The translations under genes were made by a program, and so were the position numbers. Positions 7,156 to 16,063 of a stretch of DNA of 47,357 nucleotides are shown in pieces. The notes below the pieces were generated by a model, which searched no databases, was not told where the DNA came from, and saw only the letters and a program-made list of their open reading frames with translations. Positions within the stretch are counted from its first letter, which is position 1. Each line of letters starts with the position of its first letter. Source of the stretch: an uncultured Spirochaetales bacterium (GTDB lineage: Bacteria > Spirochaetota > Spirochaetia > Sphaerochaetales > Sphaerochaetaceae); contig CASFDA010000008.1 of NCBI GenBank assembly GCA_949293335.1, forward strand, positions 1 to 47,357. Reading direction: 5' to 3'.

Positions 7156-8072
7156 TTCTTCCTCGATGGACAGTTGGATGTGCAGCTGGCACATGCGCTG
7201 GGTGAACATGACGGGGTACCCAGGAACGATGTATCCCTGCTCGTAGAGCATGCCGTCCCATTGTTTATCTCATTTGCAATGGCCTTCAAAGCCTCGGCAG
7301 ACGGATGCGAGATTCCCTCGTCCATCCAGTCCTTTCCTTCATCCTCCGCACTTCTCAAGTCGATCTCCATCGGAACTTCACCAAGAAGGGGAACATGCAT
7401 CTCAGAGCACATCTTCCTTCCCCCGCCTTTTCCGAAGATTGGTATCTCCTCCCCGCAGCCAGGACAACGAAGATAGCTCATGTTCTCGATGACACCGATG
7501 ATCGCGACCCCCATCTTTCGTGAGAAGTTCACACTCTTACGTGCATCAAGAATTGCCACAGGCTGTGGTGTAGTGACAATGATCGTACCGGTAAGCTCTG
7601 GAATTGCCTGACAGACAGTCAGCTGCTCATCACCAGTTCCGGGAGGTGTATCTATGAGAAGGTAATCAAGTTCGCCCCACTCCACATCAGAAAGGAACTG
7701 CCTGATCGCACTCATCTTCAGAGATCCGCGCCAGATGACAGGCGCATCTGGATCTTCAAGGGCAAACGACAGGGACATCACCACAAGATTCTCCCTCACT
7801 TTCACAGGAAGGATTGTCACACCATCTCTGGAACTGAGGCTCTTATCTTCAACGCCGAACATCTTGGCTACATTCGGGCCATGGAGGTCGGTATCCAATA
7901 CGCCTACTTTGCATCCCATCTTGGCCAGCTCGTATGCAAGATTGACAGTGACAGTGGTCTTGCCGACTCCACCCTTTCCACTCATTATCATGATCTTGCG
8001 ACCGATCTTGTCCATCCTTGCACGGATTTTCTTGTTCACTTCCTCATATTCGTCTCTGACTTCATCAGCCAT
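7152..8072 (-). CDS. Mrp/NBP35-family Fe-S cluster carrier ATPase with C-terminal Cys tail
   Basis: The 306-residue protein has the deviant P-loop SGKGGVGKTTVTVNLA (about 32-47), the DTDLHGPNVAKMFG block, LLIDTPPGTGDE (switch/Walker B), and a CPGCGE pair (Cys-X2-Cys) that binds a bridging Fe-S cluster in the dimer. These proteins load Fe-S clusters onto apo-enzymes in the cytoplasm. After the normal end the protein continues with a Cys-rich tail, SPSACASCTSNCPSRKK. It resembles the Cys motif usually found at the N-terminus of clostridial Mrp proteins. AAGGAG lies before the ATG. The Nudix gene overlaps its stop. Confidence 0.9.
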   Translation of the reverse strand: MADEVRDEYEEVNKKIRARMDKIGRKIMIMSGKGGVGKTTVTVNLAYELAKMGCKVGVLDTDLHGPNVAKMFGVEDKSLSSRDGVTILPVKVRENLVVMSLSFALEDPDAPVIWRGSLKMSAIRQFLSDVEWGELDYLLIDTPPGTGDEQLTVCQAIPELTGTIIVTTPQPVAILDARKSVNFSRKMGVAIIGVIENMSYLRCPGCGEEIPIFGKGGGRKMCSEMHVPLLGEVPMEIDLRSAEDEGKDWMDEGISHPSAEALKAIANEINNGTACSTSRDTSFLGTPSCSPSACASCTSNCPSRKK

Positions 8073-8206
8073 ATTTCACTCCTTTGAAACTAATCCTAGT
8101 TAATTTACCCCTAAAGCGGATGATAGGAAAGGGAAAAGATGAAAAATGGGAAATGAAAATTTACACCATCATAAGGAGATAGTATTTTTTCGCCCTCTAA
8201 GGGTAA

Positions 8207-8238
8207 TTGCTAAAGAATGTACATTGAATTACAATTCA
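8207..8238 (+). promoter_or_regulatory. oadGAB promoter with overlapping palindromic operator candidate
   Basis: TTGCTA (8207-8212), a 17-base spacer and TACAAT (8230-8235) form a good sigma-70 promoter 41 bases before the oadG ATG. The -10 is embedded in the palindrome TGAATT-AC-AATTCA (8225-8238), so a bound repressor would block polymerase. The leader ends with ATAGGAGAAAAAGA before the ATG, a normal ribosome-binding site. Confidence 0.6.
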
Positions 8239-8276
8239 GCCTTGAATGACTTTATTTTAAAAATAGGAGAAAAAGA

Positions 8277-8555
8277 ATGGCGACATTGTTAACCAACCTG
8301 CCTAAAGAGACGCTTGTTGCGCAGCTTCAGGATGGTGGTATCCTTCTTATTCTCGGCATGGGAACTGTATTCATATTTCTGGTCATACTCATCTACGCTA
8401 CCAAGCTTATGAGCAAGATCTGTATGAAGATGCAACCAAATACGCCGACAGCTACCACCAGAAGCAATCAGACAGCACCAAAGGCAACTGTAAAGAAGAG
8501 TGATGATGCAGCAGTAGCAGCGGCTATCGCGGCGGCATATGACAAAGAGAACTAA
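8277..8555 (+). CDS. oadG: Oxaloacetate decarboxylase (Na+ pump) gamma subunit
   Basis: The 92-residue protein has one membrane helix (about residues 20-43, GGILLILGMGTVFIFLVILIYATKLMSK) and a polar Thr/Ala/Lys-rich cytoplasmic tail. This is the standard OadG layout. OadG anchors the alpha subunit to the beta subunit and helps assembly. It is followed after 14 bases by oadA and then oadB, the usual gene set in a G-A-B order. The call depends heavily on this context because the sequence is short and low in complexity. Confidence 0.9.
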   Translation: MATLLTNLPKETLVAQLQDGGILLILGMGTVFIFLVILIYATKLMSKICMKMQPNTPTATTRSNQTAPKATVKKSDDAAVAAAIAAAYDKEN

Positions 8556-8569
8556 GGACGGAGAAAAAA

Positions 8570-10693
8570 ATGAGCAAGAAGAAAATTAACTTTATGTGTA
8601 CTGCTTTCCGTGATGGATTCCAGTCCGTTTACGGAGCACGAGTATTCACAAAGGATTTCATGCCTGCAGTAGCAGCCGCACGCGAAGCAGGAATCAAGCA
8701 TTTTGAAGCAGGTGGCGGTGCACGTTTCCAGGCACTTTACTTCTACACAAACGAAGATGCATTCGAAATGATGGATGAGTTCAGGAGAGTTGCAGGACCA
8801 GATGCAAACCTCCAGACTCTCGCAAGAGGAGTCAACGTTGTAGGTCTTGACTCCCAGCCAAGGGACATGATTGCCCTCCATGCAAAGCTTTTCAAGAAGC
8901 ACGGCATGACAACAATCAGGAACTTTGACGCACTCAATGATGTCAACAACCTCATTGATTCCGGAAAGGCCATCCATGATGCAGGTCTTCGCCATGAAGT
9001 CACAGTAACAATGATGAGCCTTCCAGAAGGTGTTGTAGGCGCACACGATCCTGATTTCTACGAGAAGATACTCCGCCAGATCCTCGATGCAGGAATTCCT
9101 TACGATTCTGTATGTTTCAAGGATGCATCAGGCACAAGCACACCTCACAACGTCTATGAGACGATCAAGAGGGCAAGGAAGCTTCTCGGACCGAACATGA
9201 ACATCACATTCCATTCGCACGAGACAGCTGGAGTATCAATCTACCAGTACATGAGCGCTATTGAGGCCGGTGCTACACAGGTTGACCTCTCTCTTGCCCC
9301 ATGCTCAGGTGGAACATGCCAGCCAGACGTGATCACAATGTGGCATGCACTCAGAGGAACTGACTACACACTCGATGTTGATATCGCAAAGGTACAGGAA
9401 GCAGAAAGAGTCTTCGAAGATTGCATGAAGGACTACTTCCTCCCACCAGAGGCAACAATGGTCAACCCGAACATCCCATTCTTCCCACTTCCGGGTGGAG
9501 CTCTTACAGCAAACACACAGATGCTCAGGGACAACGGCCTGATGGACAAGTATCCTCTCATCGTAGAGGCTATGGGCGAGACTGTTGCAAAGGGCGGTTT
9601 TGGAACAAGCGTAACACCTGTTTCCCAGTTCTATTTCCAGCAGGCATTCAACAATGTCATGTTCGGACCATGGAAGAAGTTCGCAGAGGGTTATGGAAAG
9701 ATGGTTCTTGGCTACTTCGGAAAGACACCAGTCGCTCCAGATCCGGAAGTTGTCAAGCTTGCAAGCGAGCAGCTCCACCTCGAGCCGACAACAGAGAAGT
9801 GTGTCGATATCAATGACAAGGATCCTAACAAGGGACGCGCTGCTGCAGAGAAGATGCTCAAGGACGCAGGTCTTCCGATCACAGACGAGAACGTATTCAT
9901 CGCTGCTGCATGTAAGGAGAAGGGTATCCTCTACCTCACAGGAGAGGCACATGTGAATGGCGTAAGAAAGATCAGCGAAGAGAAGAAGGAAGAGAAAAAG
10001 AAGAGCGGAAACGGCGAGTACACAGTAACTGTCAACGGTGTCAGCTATGGCGTCAAGCTCGAGAAGGACAGCGCTGTTGTCAACGGCACGAAGTATCCTC
10101 TTTCAATCGTTGATGGAATCAAGGCTCCAGCAGCAAAGACTGTAAAGAAGGTAGTAAAGAAGGCTGCCGGTGCAGAGGCAACAGAAGTTACAGCACCAAT
10201 GCCGGGACTCGTACTCCGCTTCGCAGTCAAGGAAGGCGCTGAGGTAAAGAAGAATGACCTCCTGATGGTCATGGAAGCTATGAAGATGGAGAATGAGATC
10301 TACGCTCCTTGCGATGGCGTGGTGGCAAGCATCTCAGTTGGCCAGGGCGATCAGCTCCAGGCAGGAGATCTCCTCATGACAATTTCCTCATCCGGAGAGG
10401 CTGTTGAGGTCGAGGAAGAGGTTGTCGAAGAGGCAGCAGCTCCAGTAGCAGAGGCCAGCGAGGATAAGGCACCAGCAGAGGGCGCAGAAGTCACAGCACC
10501 AATGCCGGGACTCGTACTCCGCTTTGCAGTCAAAGTCGGTGACAAGGTAAAGAAGAATGACCTTCTGATGGTCATGGAAGCTATGAAGATGGAGAACGAG
10601 ATCTACGCTCCTTGCGATGGAGAGATCAAGGAAATCTCCGTAAATCAGGGCGATCAGCTTCAGGCTGGCGATTTGCTGATGGTCATCGGCTGA
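8570..10693 (+). CDS. oadA: Oxaloacetate decarboxylase alpha subunit with two tandem biotinyl domains
   Basis: The 707-residue protein transfers CO2 from oxaloacetate to biotin and yields pyruvate. The carboxyltransferase TIM barrel starts with TAFRDGFQSVYGARV (residues 10-24), followed by VCFKDASGTSTPHNVYE and the metal-site THFHSHET-like segment ITFHSHETAG, then the PYC/OADA conserved domain to about residue 465. A charged linker and a small beta domain lead to two biotinyl domains. The target lysines lie in MEAMKMEN at Lys572 and Lys673. Family members are usually near 600 residues with one such domain, and the extra 100 residues are the duplicate. An Ala/Glu/Val-rich hinge joins the two. 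GGAG precedes the ATG. Confidence 0.95.
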   Translation: MSKKKINFMCTAFRDGFQSVYGARVFTKDFMPAVAAAREAGIKHFEAGGGARFQALYFYTNEDAFEMMDEFRRVAGPDANLQTLARGVNVVGLDSQPRDMIALHAKLFKKHGMTTIRNFDALNDVNNLIDSGKAIHDAGLRHEVTVTMMSLPEGVVGAHDPDFYEKILRQILDAGIPYDSVCFKDASGTSTPHNVYETIKRARKLLGPNMNITFHSHETAGVSIYQYMSAIEAGATQVDLSLAPCSGGTCQPDVITMWHALRGTDYTLDVDIAKVQEAERVFEDCMKDYFLPPEATMVNPNIPFFPLPGGALTANTQMLRDNGLMDKYPLIVEAMGETVAKGGFGTSVTPVSQFYFQQAFNNVMFGPWKKFAEGYGKMVLGYFGKTPVAPDPEVVKLASEQLHLEPTTEKCVDINDKDPNKGRAAAEKMLKDAGLPITDENVFIAAACKEKGILYLTGEAHVNGVRKISEEKKEEKKKSGNGEYTVTVNGVSYGVKLEKDSAVVNGTKYPLSIVDGIKAPAAKTVKKVVKKAAGAEATEVTAPMPGLVLRFAVKEGAEVKKNDLLMVMEAMKMENEIYAPCDGVVASISVGQGDQLQAGDLLMTISSSGEAVEVEEEVVEEAAAPVAEASEDKAPAEGAEVTAPMPGLVLRFAVKVGDKVKKNDLLMVMEAMKMENEIYAPCDGEIKEISVNQGDQLQAGDLLMVIG
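10184..10690 (+). repeat. Tandem duplication of the biotinyl-domain coding segment in oadA
   Basis: The unit beginning at 10184 recurs at 10487, an offset of 303 bases or exactly 101 codons. Long stretches around the biotin site (for example the codons for KKNDLL, then MVMEAMKMEN, then EIYAPCDG) are nearly identical at the nucleotide level, including synonymous positions. The linker between copies is not repeated. This points to a recent duplication or ongoing gene conversion. Confidence 0.9.
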
Positions 10694-10710
10694 TAGGAGA
10701 AAACTGAAAA

Positions 10711-11922
10711 ATGAACGCAATTATAGAAGGTTTTCGCAACCTGGCAATGACAACCGGAATCGCAGGATTCGCGGGTATTGCAGAGGATGGAAGCATCGGA
10801 AACCTTTTCATGATCCTCGTAGGGTTCGTACTACTCTATCTGGCAATCAAGAAAGGATTCGAGCCACTCCTCCTCATTCCAATCGGAATGGGATGTATTC
10901 TTTCGAACATCCCTCTGGCATATATTGCAGGAGTTGATCCATCGAACAATGCACCGGGATTCATCAAAGTTCTCTTTACAGGAATTGATCTCGGCTTGTT
11001 CCCTGTCCTCATCTTCATGGGTGTTGGAGCAATGACAGACTTCGGACCGCTTATCGCGAATCCGAAGACACTCCTTCTCGGAGCAGCAGCACAGCTTGGT
11101 ATCTTCACAGCACTGATCGGCGCTCTCGTACTGTCATTCATTCCAGGAATCAACTTCGACCTGGCAGTTGCAGGCAGTATCGGAATCATCGGAGGAGCAG
11201 ACGGACCTACAGCCATTTACGTGACCAGCAGGCTGGCCCCAGATTACCTCGGGTCAATTGCTGTTGCGGCTTACTCCTATATGGCTCTCGTTCCTATCAT
11301 CCAGCCACCGATCATGAAGCTTCTCACCACTGAGAAAGAGAGAAAGATCAAGATGGAGCAGCTCAGACCAGTATCAAAGCTCGAGAAGATCATCTTCCCT
11401 GTAATGGTACTGACACTCTGTGCAATACTTCTTCCTTCTGCATGTCCGCTCATCGGAGCACTCATGTTCGGTAACCTCGCACGTGAATGTGGAGTCATAA
11501 ACAGGCTCTCCGATACTATGCAGAACGCATTGATGAACATCGTAACGATCTTCCTTGGCCTCTCTGTAGGTTCAAAGATGGCTGCATCGAGCTTCCTCTC
11601 ACTTGAGACGATCGGCATCCTTCTCCTTGGAATGGTCGCATTCGGAATCGGAACTGCAGGCGGCGTTCTTCTCGCAAAGATCATGAACGCAGTGGATCCA
11701 AAGCACCCGATCAATCCGCTCATCGGATCAGCTGGAGTTTCCGCTGTTCCTATGGCTGCCCGTGTATCGAGCAAGGTAGGACAGGAAGCTGATCCGCAGA
11801 ACTTCCTTCTCATGCACGCCATGGGACCGAACGTGTCCGGAGTCATCGGATCTGCTGTTGCAGCAGGTGTCCTGATCTCGACAATACCAGACATGATGAA
11901 TGTAATTGCAGCTGCAATCTGA
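10711..11922 (+). CDS. oadB: Oxaloacetate decarboxylase (Na+ pump) beta subunit
   Basis: The 403-residue integral membrane protein decarboxylates carboxybiotin and couples this to Na+ export. It has about nine hydrophobic segments, and the conserved loop [20 protein letters not shown] contains the Asp implicated in Na+/proton transport in this family. C-terminal blocks [18 protein letters not shown] and [19 protein letters not shown] are also typical. It is 17 bases after oadA with TAGGAG before the ATG, and a terminator follows its stop. Closely related beta subunits serve methylmalonyl-CoA and glutaconyl-CoA decarboxylases; the adjacent OadA-type alpha subunit argues for oxaloacetate. Confidence 0.95.
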   Translation: MNAIIEGFRNLAMTTGIAGFAGIAEDGSIGNLFMILVGFVLLYLAIKKGFEPLLLIPIGMGCILSNIPLAYIAGVDPSNNAPGFIKVLFTGIDLGLFPVLIFMGVGAMTDFGPLIANPKTLLLGAAAQLGIFTALIGALVLSFIPGINFDLAVAGSIGIIGGADGPTAIYVTSRLAPDYLGSIAVAAYSYMALVPIIQPPIMKLLTTEKERKIKMEQLRPVSKLEKIIFPVMVLTLCAILLPSACPLIGALMFGNLARECGVINRLSDTMQNALMNIVTIFLGLSVGSKMAASSFLSLETIGILLLGMVAFGIGTAGGVLLAKIMNAVDPKHPINPLIGSAGVSAVPMAARVSSKVGQEADPQNFLLMHAMGPNVSGVIGSAVAAGVLISTIPDMMNVIAAAI

Positions 11923-11943
11923 TAGAAGCAAAAGCAAACATGA

Positions 11944-11981
11944 AGAGGGCTTACAAGATACTTGTGGCCCTCTTTCTTTTT
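11944..11981 (+). terminator. Intrinsic terminator of oadGAB
   Basis: AGAGGGC (11944-11950) pairs with GCCCTCT (11967-11973), with an inner ACAAG/CTTGT stem, followed by TTCTTTTT. It starts 22 bases after the oadB stop. Confidence 0.85.
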
Positions 11982-11999
11982 GCCTAAACTTTTCTTACC

Positions 12000-12905
12000 G
12001 TGATCATTCTTATAATCATTCTGTCCATAGCAATATTCATCTGGTGGAACAACAGCCTTCCATTCTATTCGGAAAAGGCAAAGAATGAGCTTGAGAGCGA
12101 TGAGAGTAACCTCATCTCGCCGAAGGCACACTCAATCGTATATGAAAAAGGGAACAGAAAGGCAGTGCTTTTCCTACATGGGTTCCCTGCATCCCCTGTG
12201 CTATATGAGAACTCAGCAAAAATGTTCTCCGAAGAAGGTTATGATGTCTTTGCGCCTCTCATACCCACTTTCGCATCTGATATGGAGAAATTCACAGAGA
12301 CCAACTTCACAGAGTGGTATGCCTTCATAGCAAGAAAGTATGAAGAACTCGAAAGAAAGTACGAAGAAGTATATGTCATTGGTGTCTCAATGGGAGGCTC
12401 GATGACACTCAAGATCGCAGAGGACTACAGGCCATCCGGGATTGCGGTCATTGCAGCTCCAGTGACGTACAACAGCTTCCTCAGAGATGGGATAATCTCT
12501 GACTGGCACTTCTATATTGCAAGGTTTCTGGGGCTTTTCACCAAGAGCATAGGGGCAAAAGCAGTAACAGGACGCCCGGAATCGCACGACGGGGACGAAA
12601 ACTGGATTGGATACGATGGAGCATTTATCCATCAGAGTATATCTTTCATATATAATCTCAAGACCATCAGAAAGAATCTCCGCAAAGTGGATTCTCCGGC
12701 AATACTCATACATGACAAAGGGGACAGGACAGTTCCTTTCAAGAATCAGGAGATTATCAGAAAAGGAATATCATCCGGGAAAATAAAAGTGCTCTCTCCT
12801 GACATGGGAGATGGATATCATCACTCAAGACACAACTTGCTGATGTATGATTCTGTAGGAAAAGAGTACACTGTTGATATCTTGAAATTCTTCAATGAGG
12901 TTTGA
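12000..12905 (+). CDS. Membrane-anchored alpha/beta hydrolase (esterase/lipase-like)
   Basis: The 301-residue protein starts with a single hydrophobic helix ([15 protein letters not shown]), probably a membrane anchor, followed by an alpha/beta-hydrolase domain. The oxyanion region is [10 protein letters not shown], the nucleophile elbow is GVSMGGS with Ser130, the acid is likely Asp in [10 protein letters not shown], and the His is in [10 protein letters not shown] near the C-terminus. The pattern resembles carboxylesterase/monoacylglycerol lipase groups. The proposed start is GTG 12000 with no good ribosome-binding site; the start just after the oad terminator implies its own promoter, which I cannot place. 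The end is followed directly by the deaminase gene. Confidence 0.8.
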   Translation: MIILIIILSIAIFIWWNNSLPFYSEKAKNELESDESNLISPKAHSIVYEKGNRKAVLFLHGFPASPVLYENSAKMFSEEGYDVFAPLIPTFASDMEKFTETNFTEWYAFIARKYEELERKYEEVYVIGVSMGGSMTLKIAEDYRPSGIAVIAAPVTYNSFLRDGIISDWHFYIARFLGLFTKSIGAKAVTGRPESHDGDENWIGYDGAFIHQSISFIYNLKTIRKNLRKVDSPAILIHDKGDRTVPFKNQEIIRKGISSGKIKVLSPDMGDGYHHSRHNLLMYDSVGKEYTVDILKFFNEV

Positions 12906-12906
12906 A

Positions 12907-13389
12907 ATGAAACGTACAGATTACATATCATGGGATGAATACTTCATGGGCATTGCAGTCCTCTCCAGCATGAGGAGCAAGGATCCGAACACGCAGGTTG
13001 GCGCCTGTATCGTAAATGAGGAGAAAAAGATTGTCGGTGTAGGCTACAATGGCTTCCCCATCGGTTGTTCTGATGATGAACTTCCTTGGGAACGAGAGGG
13101 CGACTGGCTCAATACGAAATACCCTTATGTCTGCCATGCCGAACTGAACGCGATTCTCAACTCTCCCCTGCCCTCTCTCAAGGGTGCCACTCTGTATGTG
13201 GCACTTTTCCCGTGCAACGAATGCGCAAAGGCAATCATCCAGACAGGAATCAAGAAAGTGATATATCTCTCTGACAAATATCATGACTCCGAGCAGAGCA
13301 TAGCATCACGGAAAATGCTCTCTGAATCTGGAGTGGAGATCGAACAGCTGAAGACAGACAGGAAGGAACTTACCATACGTTTCTCCTGA
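12907..13389 (+). CDS. Deoxycytidylate (dCMP) deaminase family protein
   Basis: The 160-residue protein shows the zinc-dependent deaminase signature: CHAELNAI (zinc His and proton-shuttling Glu) and PCNECAKAI (two zinc Cys). The dCMP deaminase/ComEB group start, [29 protein letters not shown], and the GYNGFP segment are also present. dCMP deaminase converts dCMP to dUMP for dTTP synthesis. I chose ATG 12907, since GAGG lies 6 bases upstream at the end of the hydrolase gene. An upstream in-frame ATG at 12895 lies inside that gene. The two genes are separated by one base and are probably coupled. Confidence 0.88.
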   Translation: MKRTDYISWDEYFMGIAVLSSMRSKDPNTQVGACIVNEEKKIVGVGYNGFPIGCSDDELPWEREGDWLNTKYPYVCHAELNAILNSPLPSLKGATLYVALFPCNECAKAIIQTGIKKVIYLSDKYHDSEQSIASRKMLSESGVEIEQLKTDRKELTIRFS

Positions 13390-13415
13390 TTTCACTCCAT
13401 CGCTTTCTCCTTGAG

Positions 13416-13444
13416 TTGACAAGAGTAACTCAGGCAAGGAAAAT
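13416..13444 (+). promoter_or_regulatory. Candidate promoter of the molybdenum hydroxylase gene
   Basis: TTGACA (13416-13421), a 17-base spacer and GAAAAT (13439-13444) lie about 34 bases before the probable start. An inverted repeat TGAGTT-N9-AACTCA (13412-13432) covers the -35 and could be an operator. The -10 is weak. Confidence 0.4.
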
Positions 13445-13477
13445 CTAATGAAATGACTAGTTTCAGGAGAGGTGACC

Positions 13478-16039
13478 TTGCCCATGCGATTTACTCTTAA
13501 CGGTAAAGAAATAACAACAGACAAGGAGAAGAAACTCCTCTCTTTCCTCAGGGATGACATGCACCTGATGGGAACTAAGGACGGGTGCTCAGAAGGTATC
13601 TGCGGCACCTGTACCGTAATAATAGACGGGAAAGCCAGAAAATCCTGCACAATTCCACTCTCGAAGGTGGAAGGAAAGAATGTCATAACCATTGAGGGAC
13701 TTACGGAAAAAGAAAAGGAAATCTACTCATATGCCTTCGGAAAGGCCGGAGCAGTCCAATGCGGTTTCTGCACGCCTGGGATGGTGATGTCTGCAAAAGC
13801 CCTGCTTGACGAGAACAATAATCCAAGTGAAGAAGAGATAAGGAAAGCGATCAGGGGAAATCTATGCAGGTGCACAGGCTATGAGAAGATAGCAAGGGGA
13901 ATTGAGCTCGCAGCAAAAATATTGAGAGGCGAATGTTCTCTGGAAGAAGAGAAAAAGGATGGTGCGATCGGAGACGATATCATAAGGCTCGATGCGACGG
14001 ACAAGGTTCTCGGAAGAGCACTATATGCAGATGACCTTCGTTTTGATGATATCGTGTATGTCTCTGCAATCAGAAGTCCATACCCCAAGGCCCTGATCAA
14101 GAAAATAGACACGAGCGGGATAGAGAGAGATGAACACCTTGTCGGAATAATCAGGAAAGCGGATGTCCCGTTCAATATGCATGGACATCTGACTGCCGAC
14201 TGGCCTGTCCTCTATGGAGAGGGGGATGTGACATCATACCTCGGAGATGCTTTGATACTCATTGCAGCAGACTCCGAAGAAGAGCTGGAGAGGTTGAAGA
14301 AGGAAGTCAGGATTGATGCGGAAAAACTTGAAGGAGTGTTTTCCGCAGAAGAGGCATTGAAAGATGAGAACATCGTCCACTTCTGGGAAAAGAGCAATCT
14401 CTACAGGGAAGAGAAAATCTCTCGTGGAGACGTCGACAAGGCCTTCAGCGATGCAGATCTGATAATCACAAGGCACTTCTCCACCCCAGTCACCGAGCAT
14501 GCGTTCATGGAACCAGAGTGCGCAGTAGCTATCCCAGATGGTGATGGAGTACACCTTTTTACGTCCGGACAGAGCGTATATGACGAGAGAAGAGAATGTG
14601 CGCGGATGCTGAAACTTCCTGAAAAAAAAGTACGGGTCACATCAATGACTGTAGGAGGAGGTTTCGGCGGGAAGGAAGACATGTCTGTCCAGCATCACGC
14701 AGCATTGGCCTCCTACATTCTCAAAAGGAAAGTGAAGGTTTCCCTCTCAAGGTCAGAAAGCCTGCTCGTGCATCCAAAGAGGCATCCGATGGAATTGGAA
14801 ATTTCCCTCGCCCTAAGCAAAGGAGGGAAAATCCTTGGGCTCAAGGAAGATATCCTCACAGACACAGGAGCATACGCATCGCTTGGAGGACCTGTACTCC
14901 AGAGAGCATGCACCCATGCAGGCGGCCCATATGATTTCCAGTCGATATATGTGCGTGGAAGGGCTGTGTACACAAACAACATACCAAACGGCGCTTTCCG
15001 CGGATTTGGCGTAACACAGTCATGTTTTGCAATCGAATCAATCATCGATGAAGCGGCAGAAGAACTTGGAATTGATCCATTTGACATCAGGATGATGAAT
15101 GTGGTGCATCCAGGAGCCTCCCTTCCAAACGGCCAGATAGCAGGAAAAGACACAGCTATTGAAGAATGCCTGAAAAAAATAGAGAAATACTACAGAAGTG
15201 CAAAATACAAAGGACTTGCAATCGGATTCAAGAATGCAGGAATAGGAATGGGGGTACCCGATGTAGGAAGGGCACTGCTGAAGGCGGAGGATGGAAAGAT
15301 CCATATCCGTACGAGCGCAGCATGCATGGGGCAAGGGCTGAAGACAATGGCGCTACAGGTTGCAATTACAGCAACAGGGCTTGATAGATCCCTATTTGTT
15401 GTCGATGAGCCAGATACTCTCTTCACCCCTGACTCAGGAACATCGACAGCGAGCAGACAGACAGCTTTCACAGGAGAAGCTGTGAGGATCGCAGCAGAGA
15501 AACTCAGATCATACCTTGAAGGAAAGGATCTATCTATGATTGAAGGAATGGAATTCTATGGAGAATTCGGGCCAAAGACAGATCCTCTCGGATCAAATAA
15601 AGAGCACCCCGTCAGCCATCTTGCATACTCCTACTCTGCCCAGCTTGCAATTCTCTCCGATGAAGGAAGAATAGAGAAAATCGTGGCCGTTTCAGATGCT
15701 GGAACTGTGATAAACCCAATCTCCATCTCTGGACAGATGGAAGGTGGAATTGCAACAGGAATGGGTTTTGCGCTCACAGAGAACTTCAGGGAAAAGGATG
15801 GCTATCCTATAGACAAATTCGGTACCCTCGGCCTTCTCAGAAGTACGGACATGCCAGAAATCATTGCGGAGATGGTACATGGAAAAGGAAAAGGTCCATC
15901 AACATATGGGGCAAAGGGAATCGGAGAGCTTGCAGCAATCCCAACAGCCCCCGCCATAAGGAACGCATACTTCCATTTTGACGGGAAAAAGAGATATTCT
16001 CTTCCCCTTGAAGATACACCATACAGCAGAAAAAAGTGA
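13478..16039 (+). CDS. Xanthine dehydrogenase-family molybdenum hydroxylase, 2Fe-2S and Mo domains fused
   Basis: The 853-residue protein joins two subunits. Residues 1-150 form the iron-sulfur part: plant-type ferredoxin Cys in DGCSEGICGTC...SC, then the second cluster in QCGFCTPGM...LCRCTGYE. From about residue 165 to the end is the molybdopterin-binding part, with GGGFGGKED, GAFRGFGVTQ, and the active-site Glu in AKGIGELAAIP. There is no FAD domain and no FAD-subunit gene nearby. This fused layout occurs in the predicted selenium-dependent xanthine dehydrogenases and in some aldehyde oxidoreductases, so the substrate is open. The start is uncertain: TTG 13478 has GAGG 5 bases upstream, while GTG 13472 and ATG 13484 are alternatives. 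Confidence 0.85.
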   Translation: MPMRFTLNGKEITTDKEKKLLSFLRDDMHLMGTKDGCSEGICGTCTVIIDGKARKSCTIPLSKVEGKNVITIEGLTEKEKEIYSYAFGKAGAVQCGFCTPGMVMSAKALLDENNNPSEEEIRKAIRGNLCRCTGYEKIARGIELAAKILRGECSLEEEKKDGAIGDDIIRLDATDKVLGRALYADDLRFDDIVYVSAIRSPYPKALIKKIDTSGIERDEHLVGIIRKADVPFNMHGHLTADWPVLYGEGDVTSYLGDALILIAADSEEELERLKKEVRIDAEKLEGVFSAEEALKDENIVHFWEKSNLYREEKISRGDVDKAFSDADLIITRHFSTPVTEHAFMEPECAVAIPDGDGVHLFTSGQSVYDERRECARMLKLPEKKVRVTSMTVGGGFGGKEDMSVQHHAALASYILKRKVKVSLSRSESLLVHPKRHPMELEISLALSKGGKILGLKEDILTDTGAYASLGGPVLQRACTHAGGPYDFQSIYVRGRAVYTNNIPNGAFRGFGVTQSCFAIESIIDEAAEELGIDPFDIRMMNVVHPGASLPNGQIAGKDTAIEECLKKIEKYYRSAKYKGLAIGFKNAGIGMGVPDVGRALLKAEDGKIHIRTSAACMGQGLKTMALQVAITATGLDRSLFVVDEPDTLFTPDSGTSTASRQTAFTGEAVRIAAEKLRSYLEGKDLSMIEGMEFYGEFGPKTDPLGSNKEHPVSHLAYSYSAQLAILSDEGRIEKIVAVSDAGTVINPISISGQMEGGIATGMGFALTENFREKDGYPIDKFGTLGLLRSTDMPEIIAEMVHGKGKGPSTYGAKGIGELAAIPTAPAIRNAYFHFDGKKRYSLPLEDTPYSRKK

Positions 16040-16060
16040 TGCGGGGAACTGATCCCCGCA
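16030..16060 (-). terminator. Intrinsic terminator of the InlB-repeat lipoprotein gene
   Basis: On the minus strand TGCGGGGA (16060-16053) pairs with TCCCCGCA (16047-16040), followed by CAC and six Ts (16035-16030). It overlaps the stop codon of the convergent molybdenum hydroxylase gene. Confidence 0.75.
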
Positions 16061-16063
16061 TGA

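Noticed and set aside
8552-9046. Minus-strand open frame of 164 residues rich in Cys over the start of oadA
   Set aside because: It is a shadow of oadA. The Cys-rich content comes from complementary codons of a biased coding region, and there is no ribosome-binding site.
9305-9952. Minus-strand 215-residue open frame inside oadA
   Set aside because: It is antisense to a highly conserved coding region, with no start signal and no recognisable domain.
10045-10575. Two near-identical minus-strand open frames (MTIRRSFFFT...) over oadA
   Set aside because: Their similarity merely reflects the duplicated biotinyl-domain DNA read on the wrong strand.
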